In this document: positions 24,187 through 32,878 of the stretch, one piece after another
Numbering within the stretch: the stretch's first letter is position 1
Layout of the letters: each line of letters starts with the position of its first letter
Assembly: GCA_944375765.1 (NCBI GenBank)
Contig: CALWAR010000134.1
Span: 1 to 46,271, forward strand
Origin: an uncultured Mediterraneibacter sp.
GTDB taxonomy: Bacteria > Bacillota > Clostridia > Lachnospirales > Lachnospiraceae
DNA length: 46,271 bases
Direction: 5' to 3'
Translations under genes and position numbers: made by a program
Notes under the pieces: generated by a model
The model's database searches: none
What the model saw: only the letters and a program-made list of their open reading frames with translations
Told to the model about the DNA's origin: nothing

Positions 24187-25450
24187 TTTTCTCTCTCCTC
24201 TCTTCTAAATATCCTGATTTGTAAAATAATTCTGCGTTTTTCAAAAATCTTGCTTTTTCATATTCTGTCATCGGGACGGCCGTCAGTATATCATTGACAG
24301 AAATGCCGTCCCTGACAAGCATCCGGAAGCCTTCCTGCTCAGCCGCTCCTGTCGTCACTGCCCGGCTGATCTTGTCGCCCCGTATCTTTATCCGGAAGCC
24401 TGACTGCTCCCAGGACACAAAATCTGCCGTCTCCATAGGACTGTCTTTCGGCATCTCACACGGCATCCAGCGTTCGATCATCTCAAGCAGCGCTGCGCGG
24501 TATTCCGCAGGATCTCTGAACGTTCTCTTCTCAAGTATCCTCATCCCGAGAGGGTATCTCTCTCCCGGTCTGTGCGCGGACACGAGCATGACCGTATGTC
24601 TTGGCATATTTGTCACAAATCCACAGATACATATACTTGAGATATTGTCCAGGAACTGCTTGCTTTCCATCTGATCTGAGAGACCGATCGATCTGCCGGA
24701 TCTGGAGTAAGCGTTCACTGACTCCGGGTTATTCATAAGCAGCTCTACATAATAAAGCTCCTCCGGTGTAAATGCCCTGTGTATCTTCTCAAGCTGCTTC
24801 AGTGATGTCACGGAAAAGCGGACTGCCGCATGTGCCAGCTCCTCTTCTCCCAGCTTCCTAAGAAACGTCCTTGTCCTTTCTATATCCCGGTCCGCCGCTG
24901 CAGTCGTCGTCTGGGGAATATAGCCATTTATATCGTAAAAGTCCTGAAGGAACTGCTCATAATCCGGATTATCAAAAGGCTCTGTGGCAAAATAGCACAG
25001 TCCTGCCCCCGCAAAATCTCCAAGCGTCTCTCGCATTACGCCTAATATGTCTCTCCACTCCCGGGTATGTTCCCCGGTATAGCGGTAGACAGCGCTCAGA
25101 CGCTTTGCCGCCAGACAGCAGAAATCACATCCGATACTGCATCCGTCCGTAAGCTCGAAAGCCGCCGGTATGTAATACATCCCTTCCATGTGCCTGCTGA
25201 TGCTGCTCTGAAACCGGTTTCTTGCCTCCTGTCTCTGGAACCACAGTTTAAATCTGGGATCTTTTATCTTATCCGGGGAACCTTTCTCAGCCATATAGCT
25301 CCGCACGTTCCCGATCAGGCTGCGGTACCGTTCCGCATGCGCTTTTTTCATCTCCTGAAGTCCGGACAGATCTTTATATTCTCCGGGATCAGCAATGTAC
25401 TTTTCAGCCTGGCGTTTATACTGCCCCCAGTCCAGCTCAGCTTTTCCCAT
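24158..25450 (-). CDS. PoyD-type radical SAM RiPP amino-acid epimerase
   Basis: This 430-residue radical SAM enzyme resembles PoyD, which converts L- to D-residues in polytheonamide-type proteusins by hydrogen abstraction at the alpha carbon. The [4Fe-4S] cluster motif is ELTDGCSIGCDFCC, with Cys104, Cys108 and Cys111. It is followed by the family hallmark GAGLCYFATEPFDNPDYE and QTTTAAADRD. The C-terminal 120 residues (QEGFRMLVRDGISVNDIL...) hold a leader-binding-like module. It overlaps the upstream SPASM gene by 14 nt and precursor 2 by 29 nt. It is the clearest sign that the product carries D-amino acids. Target positions are not predictable here. Confidence 0.9.
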   Translation of the reverse strand: MGKAELDWGQYKRQAEKYIADPGEYKDLSGLQEMKKAHAERYRSLIGNVRSYMAEKGSPDKIKDPRFKLWFQRQEARNRFQSSISRHMEGMYYIPAAFELTDGCSIGCDFCCLAAKRLSAVYRYTGEHTREWRDILGVMRETLGDFAGAGLCYFATEPFDNPDYEQFLQDFYDINGYIPQTTTAAADRDIERTRTFLRKLGEEELAHAAVRFSVTSLKQLEKIHRAFTPEELYYVELLMNNPESVNAYSRSGRSIGLSDQMESKQFLDNISSICICGFVTNMPRHTVMLVSAHRPGERYPLGMRILEKRTFRDPAEYRAALLEMIERWMPCEMPKDSPMETADFVSWEQSGFRIKIRGDKISRAVTTGAAEQEGFRMLVRDGISVNDILTAVPMTEYEKARFLKNAELFYKSGYLEERREKNGMESGKDQ

Positions 25451-26750
25451 ATTTCTCCTCGTAGTGCAGCTCCAGCAGCGACTTCAGATGATTCTTAAAG
25501 TAGGAACAGGTATCTCTGTCTTTCCCGTCTCTGTTGTTGAGCATCCGCATCTTGGGACATCCCCCGTCGCAGATCGGGAAGAAAAAGCACTTCTCACACT
25601 TTGGATCCTCAAGGAATGACGCTCCGATCATCCCCTCTGCCACGAGTGCCATGTTCCAGTTCAGAAGCGATGAGATGTTTCCGATCACCAGCTCCGGCAC
25701 GCCTACATCGTTCCAGCATTTGTACAGCTCACCGTCCGGACCGATCACGTAGGCGTTCCTCTTTGTCATCGTGCAGCCGCCCGTCACAGCGCTTGGGAAC
25801 ATCGAGAGCGCATTGATGCCGTGTTTCCTGTGTACCTCTTCCAGGAACTGTCCTTTTTCATCTGAATCAAAGAAACAGCTCGTATCAGGATTCACTTCTT
25901 CTCCGTGGACAAATCCCGGATATACTGTGATCTGACTTCCGAATTTCTCAGGATACCGCTCCTGTATGAACCGGTAGACATCTGCAAACTCATCCTGGTT
26001 CGTTCCGTCCACGTTCACACGGATATTGACTCTTCCATCCCATGCCGAGGCGAGAAGACGGTCTATATTGGATACGATCCGGTCATAGGTCGGCCCGCCC
26101 CCGATCAGGTATCTGCGGCTGTCATGCGTCTCTTTCTTTCCGTCCAGAGTGATCTGGATCACTGTCGTCTTAAGTTCATCAAGACTTGCAATCACGTCAT
26201 CGTTCAGCAGATATGCGTTTGTCACGATGAAAGAAGTATATTCTTTCCCCAGGGCCGCTATCTTCCTGTTCAGGCTCTTGATCCTGTCAAGGGCAAGGAG
26301 CGGTTCTCCGCCATACCAGGTGATGGAAAGTCTGGAGATCTTCTTGTGTTTCCGGATGAATTCAACCAGTTCATCCTCCGTCTCTTCCGTCATCATGGAT
26401 GGCGTCCTGTTCTCCTCATAGCAGTAGGGACAGGCAAAATTGCATGCCCGTGTCGGCGCGATCGTAAGCATCAGCGTGTGACCCGCATAGTTGGCTGTGA
26501 GCCTTCTCATTTTCAGGATACGGAAGAAATCATCGTCTCTCCCATCCTCAACAAGGAAGCCTCCGTTGCGCAGATGAAAGTAAAGTTCCGGCGCAGCGCT
26601 GTAATCCGTCCCGTCGGGATCATCTTCGATTTTCCTGATCACAGCAGCGGCCTCTTCACTGACCTGGAGGAATGAATTAGATGCAGAGTTATACAAAAGC
26701 CATCCATTCCGTTCAGATTCAAATAAAAGATTGTATCTTGACCATTTCAT
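25437..26750 (-). CDS. Radical SAM/SPASM peptide maturase
   Basis: This 437-residue enzyme has an N-terminal leader-recognition-like region (residues 1-90), a radical SAM core with C-x3-C-x2-C at Cys103, Cys107 and Cys110 (RACNFACPYCYEEN), and WYGGEPLLALDRI. The C-terminal SPASM domain carries auxiliary cluster cysteines (CTMTKRNAYVIGPDGELYKCW and CEKCFFFPICDGGCPKMR). Such enzymes form Cys-to-carbon thioether bonds or other crosslinks in sactipeptides and ranthipeptides. It sits directly downstream of precursor 3 (15-nt gap) and overlaps the epimerase gene. The conserved Cys pair in all three cores makes thioether formation the most likely reaction, which is an inference. Confidence 0.93.
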   Translation of the reverse strand: MKWSRYNLLFESERNGWLLYNSASNSFLQVSEEAAAVIRKIEDDPDGTDYSAAPELYFHLRNGGFLVEDGRDDDFFRILKMRRLTANYAGHTLMLTIAPTRACNFACPYCYEENRTPSMMTEETEDELVEFIRKHKKISRLSITWYGGEPLLALDRIKSLNRKIAALGKEYTSFIVTNAYLLNDDVIASLDELKTTVIQITLDGKKETHDSRRYLIGGGPTYDRIVSNIDRLLASAWDGRVNIRVNVDGTNQDEFADVYRFIQERYPEKFGSQITVYPGFVHGEEVNPDTSCFFDSDEKGQFLEEVHRKHGINALSMFPSAVTGGCTMTKRNAYVIGPDGELYKCWNDVGVPELVIGNISSLLNWNMALVAEGMIGASFLEDPKCEKCFFFPICDGGCPKMRMLNNRDGKDRDTCSYFKNHLKSLLELHYEEKYGKS

Positions 26751-26765
26751 CCTACAGAAGTCCCC

Positions 26766-27119
26766 TTACTTTATCGATGCCCGTGCTGCACATGCATCTG
26801 CCGGGCATCCGCCCCCTATGCCGATCGCCGCTGCACATGCAGATATACCTATGAGAACCGAAATTCCGCCGGCAACCTGGTCCAGATCCTCATCTTCCAG
26901 TTCTTCGCTGACCATATCCGGCAGGACGAATGTCGCATTATACGCCGGGTCATTCTCAATCACTTTGAATTTCATTCCTTCCGGGAGCGGCTCTCCCATC
27001 TCTTTCTCGATGACCGCATCCGGGTTGTCCAGAAGTTCTTTTCTGTACTCCTCGTCTGTCACCGCCTTTTTCTGAATGTTGAGATAAAGTTCATTCAGCT
27101 TTTCCTGTGTCCATTCCAT
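26766..27119 (-). CDS. NHLP-family RiPP precursor peptide 3
   Basis: The 117-residue precursor starts MEWTQEKLNELYLNIQ; this ATG (27119) is preferred over an in-frame start 18 nt upstream because GAAGGAGG precedes it and the leader then has exactly 85 residues, as in precursors 1 and 2. The leader is diverged but keeps TDEEYRKELL, ENDPAYNATFVLPDMVSEEL and VAGG. The 32-residue core is more hydrophobic (ISVLIGISACAAAIGIGGG), then CPADACAARASIK, with Cys at 95, 105 and 110. The shared C-x-A-[QED]-A-C-A-A motif and C-terminal Lys are present. It is placed 14 nt after the GNAT-like gene and before the SPASM enzyme. Confidence 0.92.
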   Translation of the reverse strand: MEWTQEKLNELYLNIQKKAVTDEEYRKELLDNPDAVIEKEMGEPLPEGMKFKVIENDPAYNATFVLPDMVSEELEDEDLDQVAGGISVLIGISACAAAIGIGGGCPADACAARASIK

Positions 27120-27133
27120 AGTGTCTTCCTCCT

Positions 27134-28057
27134 TCAACCCTTGAGTTTTATGGTTAAATTACATTTAAAATAATTAAATGCCAGAATCGGCCTGCAATAG
27201 CAGGTTGTAAACATCTCCATCTGCCGGTTTCCTTTCTCTACTTCAAACTGAAGCTGTCTGAAGCGTTCCGCGATCCTGTCCAGGACCCAGGTTGAGAAAG
27301 ACGGACCGAGCCGGAGCCGCCTCGCTTCTTTATAGATGTAAAAGCGCCTTATCTTTACAACGTCCTCTGCGACGCGTTCTGTCACGATCCATCCCAGAGG
27401 AGCATCTTCTCCCTTTCTTACCAGGATATAGCTGCTGTCCGTGTCGTACTCCCAGTTATCCTCCCACAAGCCGGGAGACAGATAGTCTTCCGGAAGCTCT
27501 TTCGCTTCCTCCTGTTCTCTCAGCCTTTCCTGCCATTGTTTTGGACTGTCTTTTATAAGAACCGCCTCGAATCCCTTTCTCTCCATGAGATCCGGGCAAT
27601 ACCAGTGAAACTGCTTAAAATGGGGAAAATCTTTTGTGTTTACTCCCACCTGCCGGAGAAACAGGATCTTTTCCAGGACTCCGCTGTTCAGATCTGAAAG
27701 CATTTCTGCACAGGCCGGAACTGTATCATCCGCCTGATCTGTCAGCATGATAATCTTCTCAGCCCCGCGCTGCCGCCTGATAAATCTGAACAGCTCATCC
27801 AGAAAATGTATCATATCCTTTTTATCTGATACGGCTCTGGTAATTCTGAGATAGTGCAGATAAAAATTCATGTCTCCTTTCTGCATCACTCCAAAGCAGA
27901 GCCCGCACGGTATTCCGTCTTTCTCATACATCACTGCGGTGGGCGTATACCGCGGATCATCATACAGGAATACCGGAAGTTTATCTTCGCGCCCCTGGAG
28001 GCGCTGGTACAGGCGCTCTGTCGTATCCCGCTTCTTGATCTCTCTGATCTTGTACAT
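27134..28057 (-). CDS. Tandem GNAT-like acyltransferase of the RiPP cluster
   Basis: This 307-residue protein appears to consist of two GNAT-like halves. The N-terminal half (to about 140) has PCGLCFGVMQKGDMNFYLHYLRI and the helix FLDELFRFIRRQRGAEKI. The C-terminal half has PLGWIVTERVAEDVVKIRRFYIYKEARRLRLGPSFSTWVLDRIAERF and ends with a FTTCYCRPILAFNYFKCNL strand. The acyl-CoA pyrophosphate loop is degenerate, so the fold call is tentative. GNAT enzymes occur in NHLP clusters, where members (selidamide type) attach fatty acyl groups to Lys or Orn side chains. Its place 14 nt before precursor 3 supports a tailoring role. Resistance by acetylation is an alternative. Confidence 0.6.
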   Translation of the reverse strand: MYKIREIKKRDTTERLYQRLQGREDKLPVFLYDDPRYTPTAVMYEKDGIPCGLCFGVMQKGDMNFYLHYLRITRAVSDKKDMIHFLDELFRFIRRQRGAEKIIMLTDQADDTVPACAEMLSDLNSGVLEKILFLRQVGVNTKDFPHFKQFHWYCPDLMERKGFEAVLIKDSPKQWQERLREQEEAKELPEDYLSPGLWEDNWEYDTDSSYILVRKGEDAPLGWIVTERVAEDVVKIRRFYIYKEARRLRLGPSFSTWVLDRIAERFRQLQFEVEKGNRQMEMFTTCYCRPILAFNYFKCNLTIKLKG

Positions 28058-28088
28058 GTCCTTTTTGCTCCTGTATTATTCTCTTTTT

Positions 28089-30656
28089 CTATGCAAGCTG
28101 CCTGCTCGCCAGCTCATAGAACAGGCCGTGCTGTTCCATAAGCGCTTCGTAGCTGCCTTCTTCCACGATACGGCCCTTGTCCATGACAAGTATCCTGTCG
28201 CAGTCCATCACAGTGCTCAGTCTGTGCGCAATCACAAGACGTGTGGCATGAAGTTTATTCAGACTTTCACATACCATAGCCTGCGTCACATTATCAAGTG
28301 CAGACGTCGCTTCATCGAAGAAGAGAATCTTCGGTTTCCCGACAATCGCCCGTGCGATCAGTATCCTCTGCTGCTGTCCGCCCGAGATCGTGCCGCCCAT
28401 CTCCGATACGACGGTGTGCATGCCCATCGGCATCCTTTTAATATCTTCCGCAAGCCCAACCTGCTCCGCCACTCTCTCCGCATCTTTAATCGTCGCCTTT
28501 GGGGAAGATATGGTGATGTTGTCAAAAATGCTTCCCCCGATCAGCCTGCCGTCCTGCAGGACCACGCCGAACTTTTTCCTGAGTTCTCTTTTGTCCATCC
28601 TGTCGATGTCCTTGGAATCATAAAAGATCTTTCCGGATTGAGGTTTCTCAAATCCCAGGAGCAGCTTAAGCAGGGTGGATTTGCCGCACCCGGAGGCCCC
28701 CACGATCCCGACATATTCCCCGGACTCAATATGTACAGAGAGGTCATTAAGAACCAGCCCGCTCGCTTCGTCATAGGCAAAGCTCACGTTCGCGATCTCG
28801 ATGTCGCCTGTCAGATCACCTGGCAGCTCCGAGTCTTCCTCATACTCCGGGAGTGTTTCAAGAATCGGCTTAAGCCTGTCCAGCATCGGAACGATCGCAT
28901 TCAGCTGCGGAAGCGACGTCCCCACCTGCATCATCGCTGCGGAAAAAGCCCCGAATGCAGACATAAATGCCGTAAACTCTCCGGTGGTCAGCGCCATCCT
29001 GTTTTCCACCATCTGAAAATACAGGAAGAGAGTAAACGCACTGCTTGCAACCGTTGTTATCATGTCGATGATATTTGTCAGTCTCTCTTTCCTGAGTGTG
29101 ATCTCTTTCGCATCTCCGTATGGTTTCAGATACTCCAGCAGCGCACGGTCTTCCACTCCTGCGTTCCTTATCTTCTGTATGCCTGAAAGATACTGGTACA
29201 TCCGGCTGTTTGCCTCCGCAGTATCCTCCAGATATTTCTTCTCATACTTCATCTGCCAGAACGACAGGATGAGCACTGCCGCCATAACGACCAGCACCAT
29301 GATCAGAGAGAATTTCATCAGCTCCGGTGAATATTTGTTCATCTGCGTAAGATAGAGCAGAGAGAACACCGCTGACAGAAACGTCTTCACAGCCACGGAA
29401 GACAGCAGATTGTACATGCTGTCGATCTGCAGGATACGGTCTGACAGCTCCGCAGACTTATATTCCCTGAAGAAGCTCTCCGGCAGATTGAACAGACGCT
29501 CGCACGCTGCGGCAAGCACCGAATTTTTCATCTTGCTGACGCCTCTTAAAGACGACAGGTTTTTGACGATGGTAAACGCCAGATTCCCCAGATTGCATGC
29601 CAGAAGCACGGCACATATCTGTATGATCCCGTCTGCGGATCCAAGTGGTATATAGTTGTCATAGATCTGTTCATTCAGCATCGGAAGAAGGATCCCGATC
29701 AGCGTTCCCAGCAGAGTAAGCAGACAGAATCTTATCCAGTCTGACGCATCTGACGCTTTTAATGAGAACTTGAACATTTCTTTTACTGTCATTTTCTTAT
29801 TCGGAAACGGTGCGTACACCGCATACGCTTCCGGCTCAAGCATATTGTCTATATGTCCGTTTACTCTGTGTCTCATATGCTTTTCCGGATCATACATGAC
29901 ATAGCCTTTATTCCCTTCCGGCATCAAGGCAACGGCGCTGTGTCCTTTCTTCAGAAAGCCTACCATCGCGTCGGAATCCGTCTTGTACCATCCATGCTCG
30001 AGCTTTACTTCACGAATGATAAAATTCGATACCCTAGAGATATCCTCCATGCGGAATCTCCGTCCGGAAGACGTAATGATCTTATCATAGGGGGCGAGCG
30101 AGATGTTTTTCCGGTCGCACACATAGGCCGCTGCATCGTACAGCCTGTTGCCGCTTTCCGGTGTGCTCTGTCTGCGCGCGTCTCTGTCAAACAGACTGTA
30201 GATCAGTCTCAGTCCCCTTTTTCGCGTCTCCTCCTGTTCTCTTCTGGCGGAGAAGATATAGCCTTCCTCTTTGATGCTGTTGCGGTCATACACCTCATGA
30301 ATGAGCTCGATATAATCCTCTTCACCCATATTGTACAATCCGGCCCGCTCGACAAATTCATCTCCGAGCTCCTCTGTCATCGTGCCGGGTTCTGTCCGAA
30401 TCCGGGCTGAATCGAGCGCTGTCAGGCAGAAACATCTGTATTCCCCGTCCCTCTCATAACAGAAAGATGGAATCCTCTCGTTTTCCCGGGCTTCATGTAT
30501 CAGCAGCCGTCTTCCGCACTCTCCGTCTCTCCCGACAGGCATAACAAAGACCAGGACAGTGCCTTTCTCTACCACATAGGTATCTGTCGTATTCCTGGTA
30601 AGGTAGGTATCGCCCCCTTGGAGATGGATCATTTGTTCTGAAATATCATTTCTCAT
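28089..30656 (-). CDS. NHLM system ABC transporter, permease/ATPase ABC2 (module 1)
   Basis: This is an 855-residue ABC exporter subunit of the NHLM microcin system (NHLM_micro_ABC2 type). A long N-terminal cytosolic region, about residues 1-310, starts with a cyclic-nucleotide-binding-like beta roll (MIHLQGGDTYLTRNTTDTYVVEKGTVLVFV). Six membrane helices follow (about 315-600). The ATPase has Walker A GASGCGKST, signature ISGGQQQR, Walker B ILFFDEATSALD and switch His in IAHRLSTV. It lacks a C39 peptidase domain, consistent with being the partner of the peptidase-containing ABC1 gene that precedes it by 21 nt. It is intact, unlike its paralogue at 35900-38490. Confidence 0.93.
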   Translation of the reverse strand: MRNDISEQMIHLQGGDTYLTRNTTDTYVVEKGTVLVFVMPVGRDGECGRRLLIHEARENERIPSFCYERDGEYRCFCLTALDSARIRTEPGTMTEELGDEFVERAGLYNMGEEDYIELIHEVYDRNSIKEEGYIFSARREQEETRKRGLRLIYSLFDRDARRQSTPESGNRLYDAAAYVCDRKNISLAPYDKIITSSGRRFRMEDISRVSNFIIREVKLEHGWYKTDSDAMVGFLKKGHSAVALMPEGNKGYVMYDPEKHMRHRVNGHIDNMLEPEAYAVYAPFPNKKMTVKEMFKFSLKASDASDWIRFCLLTLLGTLIGILLPMLNEQIYDNYIPLGSADGIIQICAVLLACNLGNLAFTIVKNLSSLRGVSKMKNSVLAAACERLFNLPESFFREYKSAELSDRILQIDSMYNLLSSVAVKTFLSAVFSLLYLTQMNKYSPELMKFSLIMVLVVMAAVLILSFWQMKYEKKYLEDTAEANSRMYQYLSGIQKIRNAGVEDRALLEYLKPYGDAKEITLRKERLTNIIDMITTVASSAFTLFLYFQMVENRMALTTGEFTAFMSAFGAFSAAMMQVGTSLPQLNAIVPMLDRLKPILETLPEYEEDSELPGDLTGDIEIANVSFAYDEASGLVLNDLSVHIESGEYVGIVGASGCGKSTLLKLLLGFEKPQSGKIFYDSKDIDRMDKRELRKKFGVVLQDGRLIGGSIFDNITISSPKATIKDAERVAEQVGLAEDIKRMPMGMHTVVSEMGGTISGGQQQRILIARAIVGKPKILFFDEATSALDNVTQAMVCESLNKLHATRLVIAHRLSTVMDCDRILVMDKGRIVEEGSYEALMEQHGLFYELASRQLA

Positions 30657-30677
30657 CTATATCTATGTCCCTCCTGC

Positions 30678-32852
30678 CTATATATTCCTTATCAGGCGCT
30701 GGTAATGGCCTTCCTGTCCGGCAAGTTCTTCATGTGTGCCGCGCTGTACGATCCTGCCGTTATCCATGACAAGTATTTCATCGCAGTCTCTGATCGCAGA
30801 CAGACGGTGGGCCACAATAATGCATGTACACCCTCTTCTCTTTATGTTGTCCACGATCTCTTTCTCCACCAGCGGATCCAGCGCGCTCGTTGCCTCATCC
30901 ATGATCAGAACTGACGGGTTGGTCACAAGGGCACGTGCGATCTCCAGTCTCTGCCTCTGGCCGCCTGACAGGTTCGATCCGCCTTCCGAGAGAACATAAT
31001 CGTACGCTCCCGGCTTCTTCGTAATTATATCGTGTATGCAGGCGTCCTTTGCCGCCTTGATGATATCACTTTCCAGGATATGTCTGTTCCACATAGTAAG
31101 ATTATCCCTGATTGTTCCTGAAAACAGCATGATCTGCTGACTGACTGTCGACACACTGATACTCATAACTTCAGATGGAATCTGCCCCATGGGAACACCG
31201 TCCAGGAGGATTTCTCCTGACCATGGCTGGTACAGTCCGCTCAGTATCTTGGATACTGTAGACTTTCCGCTTCCTGACGCACCCACAAAAGCAATCGATT
31301 TTCCTGCCGGAAGCCGGAACGAGAATCCTTCCACAAGCGGCGGCTCCAGGATACTGTAGCCGAAAGAAACGTCTTTCATATCCACATTGCCTGTCAGTTT
31401 TCTGTCCAGGTCAGCCTTTTTCGTTTTCTGATCTTTCGACGGATCAATTTTATAGTTCTGGATGTCTTCCACCCGCCCCATATCTGTCTTCATCGTCTGC
31501 ACTTTCTGGATGACTCCGACAAGACTGTTGATCGGTATGATGAAAGATCCGAGAAGGCTCGTGTACGCCACAAGCTGGCCGACAGACATACTGCCCCCGA
31601 TAACGAGAAGCCCGCCCATCATCAGAACAAGGACATTTGTCGTGTTTTTGGAGATCTCCGGAATGGAATTTAAGATCTCCTGAGTCCTGGACATCTCCTG
31701 TCCCTTTGTGGCAACCTTTCCGTAATTTCCCATAATACGTCCTACATATTCGTTCTCCACGCCGGAAGCCTTCAGCGTGCTCGTAATCGAGACGCCTGTA
31801 TAGAATACGCCGTACATTTTGCCTGTATCCTGCTGCATTTTCTTGGACATGTCTTCCAGCTTTTCCGATGATATTTTCATGAGCAGAATATTTACCGCAG
31901 CTCCTGCCACTCCAATCAGCGTCAGCAGAGGACTGTACATAAGCAGGAGCAGAAGGTAGAAGCAGGAGACAAATATATTCAGGATCGTCTCGCCGAGATC
32001 TCCCGCCAGAAATTCGCTTACTTTATTGTTATTCTCGACTCTTCCTGAAAGATCGCCCACATTCCGCTGATCATAAAATGACATCGGCAGTCTCAGCATA
32101 TGTGAGATAAATCCATGAGCAGATACCAGTGCAAGTTTATTCTGAAGTTTCAGAAGAAGCGCGCTTTTCAAATATGTAAAAAACCCCTGGAAAGCGATTG
32201 TTGCCCCCATCAGTATCAGAAACTGCATAAACCAGGATGTCGTCTGTCCGATCAGGATCTCATCGATAAAGACTTCCGAGAATACCGGCATCATGATACC
32301 GGGGACAACGAGGAATATCCCTGTCAGAAGAAGCGATGCGATCGATTTTCCCTGTCCTTTCAGACGTCTCTGAATGAATTTCAAAAGTGTTCTCTTCTGA
32401 CGTTCTCTCCTGAATCCGGGCCCTTTTTTCAACTGAATCGTTATCCCTGTATAGCCTTCGTCCAGTTCCTTTTTTGTCAGCTTTCTCCGGCCGCCTGCCG
32501 GATCATTCAGATAATAATATTTGCCCTTTTTCCCTTCAAATACAACAAAATGATTAAAATTCCAGTGTATAATGCAGGGAACTGAGGCTTCTTCGATAAG
32601 TTTCCTCAGACTGTATCTGTACCCTTTTGCGATCAGTCCGAGTCTCTTCGCAGCTTTTACAATATTGCTGGCCTTGCTCCCGTCTCTGGAAACTCCTGTC
32701 TCTATGCGCATCTGTTCCAGCGGGATCTCTCTTCCGTAATAAGCAAAGATCATAGAAAGCGACGCCGCGCCGCACTCTGTTGCCTCCATCTGGAAAACAG
32801 TAGGGGTTTTCGCGTATGTTTTTTTCTTTTCAAAAACTATTTTATCTGGCAT
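30678..32852 (-). CDS. NHLM system C39 peptidase / ABC transporter ABC1 (module 1)
   Basis: The 724-residue peptidase-containing exporter cuts leader peptides after a double glycine and pumps out the core. The C39 domain has catalytic Cys27 (MEATECGAASL), His in HWNFNHFVVFEG and Asp in LNDPAGGRR. Six membrane helices follow (about 165-430), then an ATPase with GASGSGKST, NLSGGQRQR, LIMDEATSALDP and CIIVAHRLSAI. The family is the NHLM_micro_ABC1 type that processes NHLP leaders, so the VAGG sites of the three precursors are its likely targets. It sits between the HlyD adaptor and ABC2 with short gaps (26 and 21 nt). Confidence 0.95.
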   Translation of the reverse strand: MPDKIVFEKKKTYAKTPTVFQMEATECGAASLSMIFAYYGREIPLEQMRIETGVSRDGSKASNIVKAAKRLGLIAKGYRYSLRKLIEEASVPCIIHWNFNHFVVFEGKKGKYYYLNDPAGGRRKLTKKELDEGYTGITIQLKKGPGFRRERQKRTLLKFIQRRLKGQGKSIASLLLTGIFLVVPGIMMPVFSEVFIDEILIGQTTSWFMQFLILMGATIAFQGFFTYLKSALLLKLQNKLALVSAHGFISHMLRLPMSFYDQRNVGDLSGRVENNNKVSEFLAGDLGETILNIFVSCFYLLLLLMYSPLLTLIGVAGAAVNILLMKISSEKLEDMSKKMQQDTGKMYGVFYTGVSITSTLKASGVENEYVGRIMGNYGKVATKGQEMSRTQEILNSIPEISKNTTNVLVLMMGGLLVIGGSMSVGQLVAYTSLLGSFIIPINSLVGVIQKVQTMKTDMGRVEDIQNYKIDPSKDQKTKKADLDRKLTGNVDMKDVSFGYSILEPPLVEGFSFRLPAGKSIAFVGASGSGKSTVSKILSGLYQPWSGEILLDGVPMGQIPSEVMSISVSTVSQQIMLFSGTIRDNLTMWNRHILESDIIKAAKDACIHDIITKKPGAYDYVLSEGGSNLSGGQRQRLEIARALVTNPSVLIMDEATSALDPLVEKEIVDNIKRRGCTCIIVAHRLSAIRDCDEILVMDNGRIVQRGTHEELAGQEGHYQRLIRNI

Positions 32853-32878
32853 TTCACTTTTTACCCCATTCTCTGAAA

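Noticed and set aside
23447-27119. Nitrile hydratase alpha-subunit fragments
   Set aside because: The leaders resemble nitrile hydratase alpha, but the metal-binding Cys cluster and most of the enzyme are absent. A VAGG site precedes short Cys-rich tails, so they are NHLP precursor peptides.
23447-27119. Lanthipeptide cores
   Set aside because: The cores have almost no Ser or Thr and no LanM or LanB/LanC gene is present, so dehydration-type lanthionine rings are unlikely.
27870-29186. A 438-codon open frame on the plus strand
   Set aside because: It is entirely antisense to the GNAT-like and ABC2 genes, has the His/Arg/Ser composition typical of reverse-strand shadows, and lacks a ribosome site.
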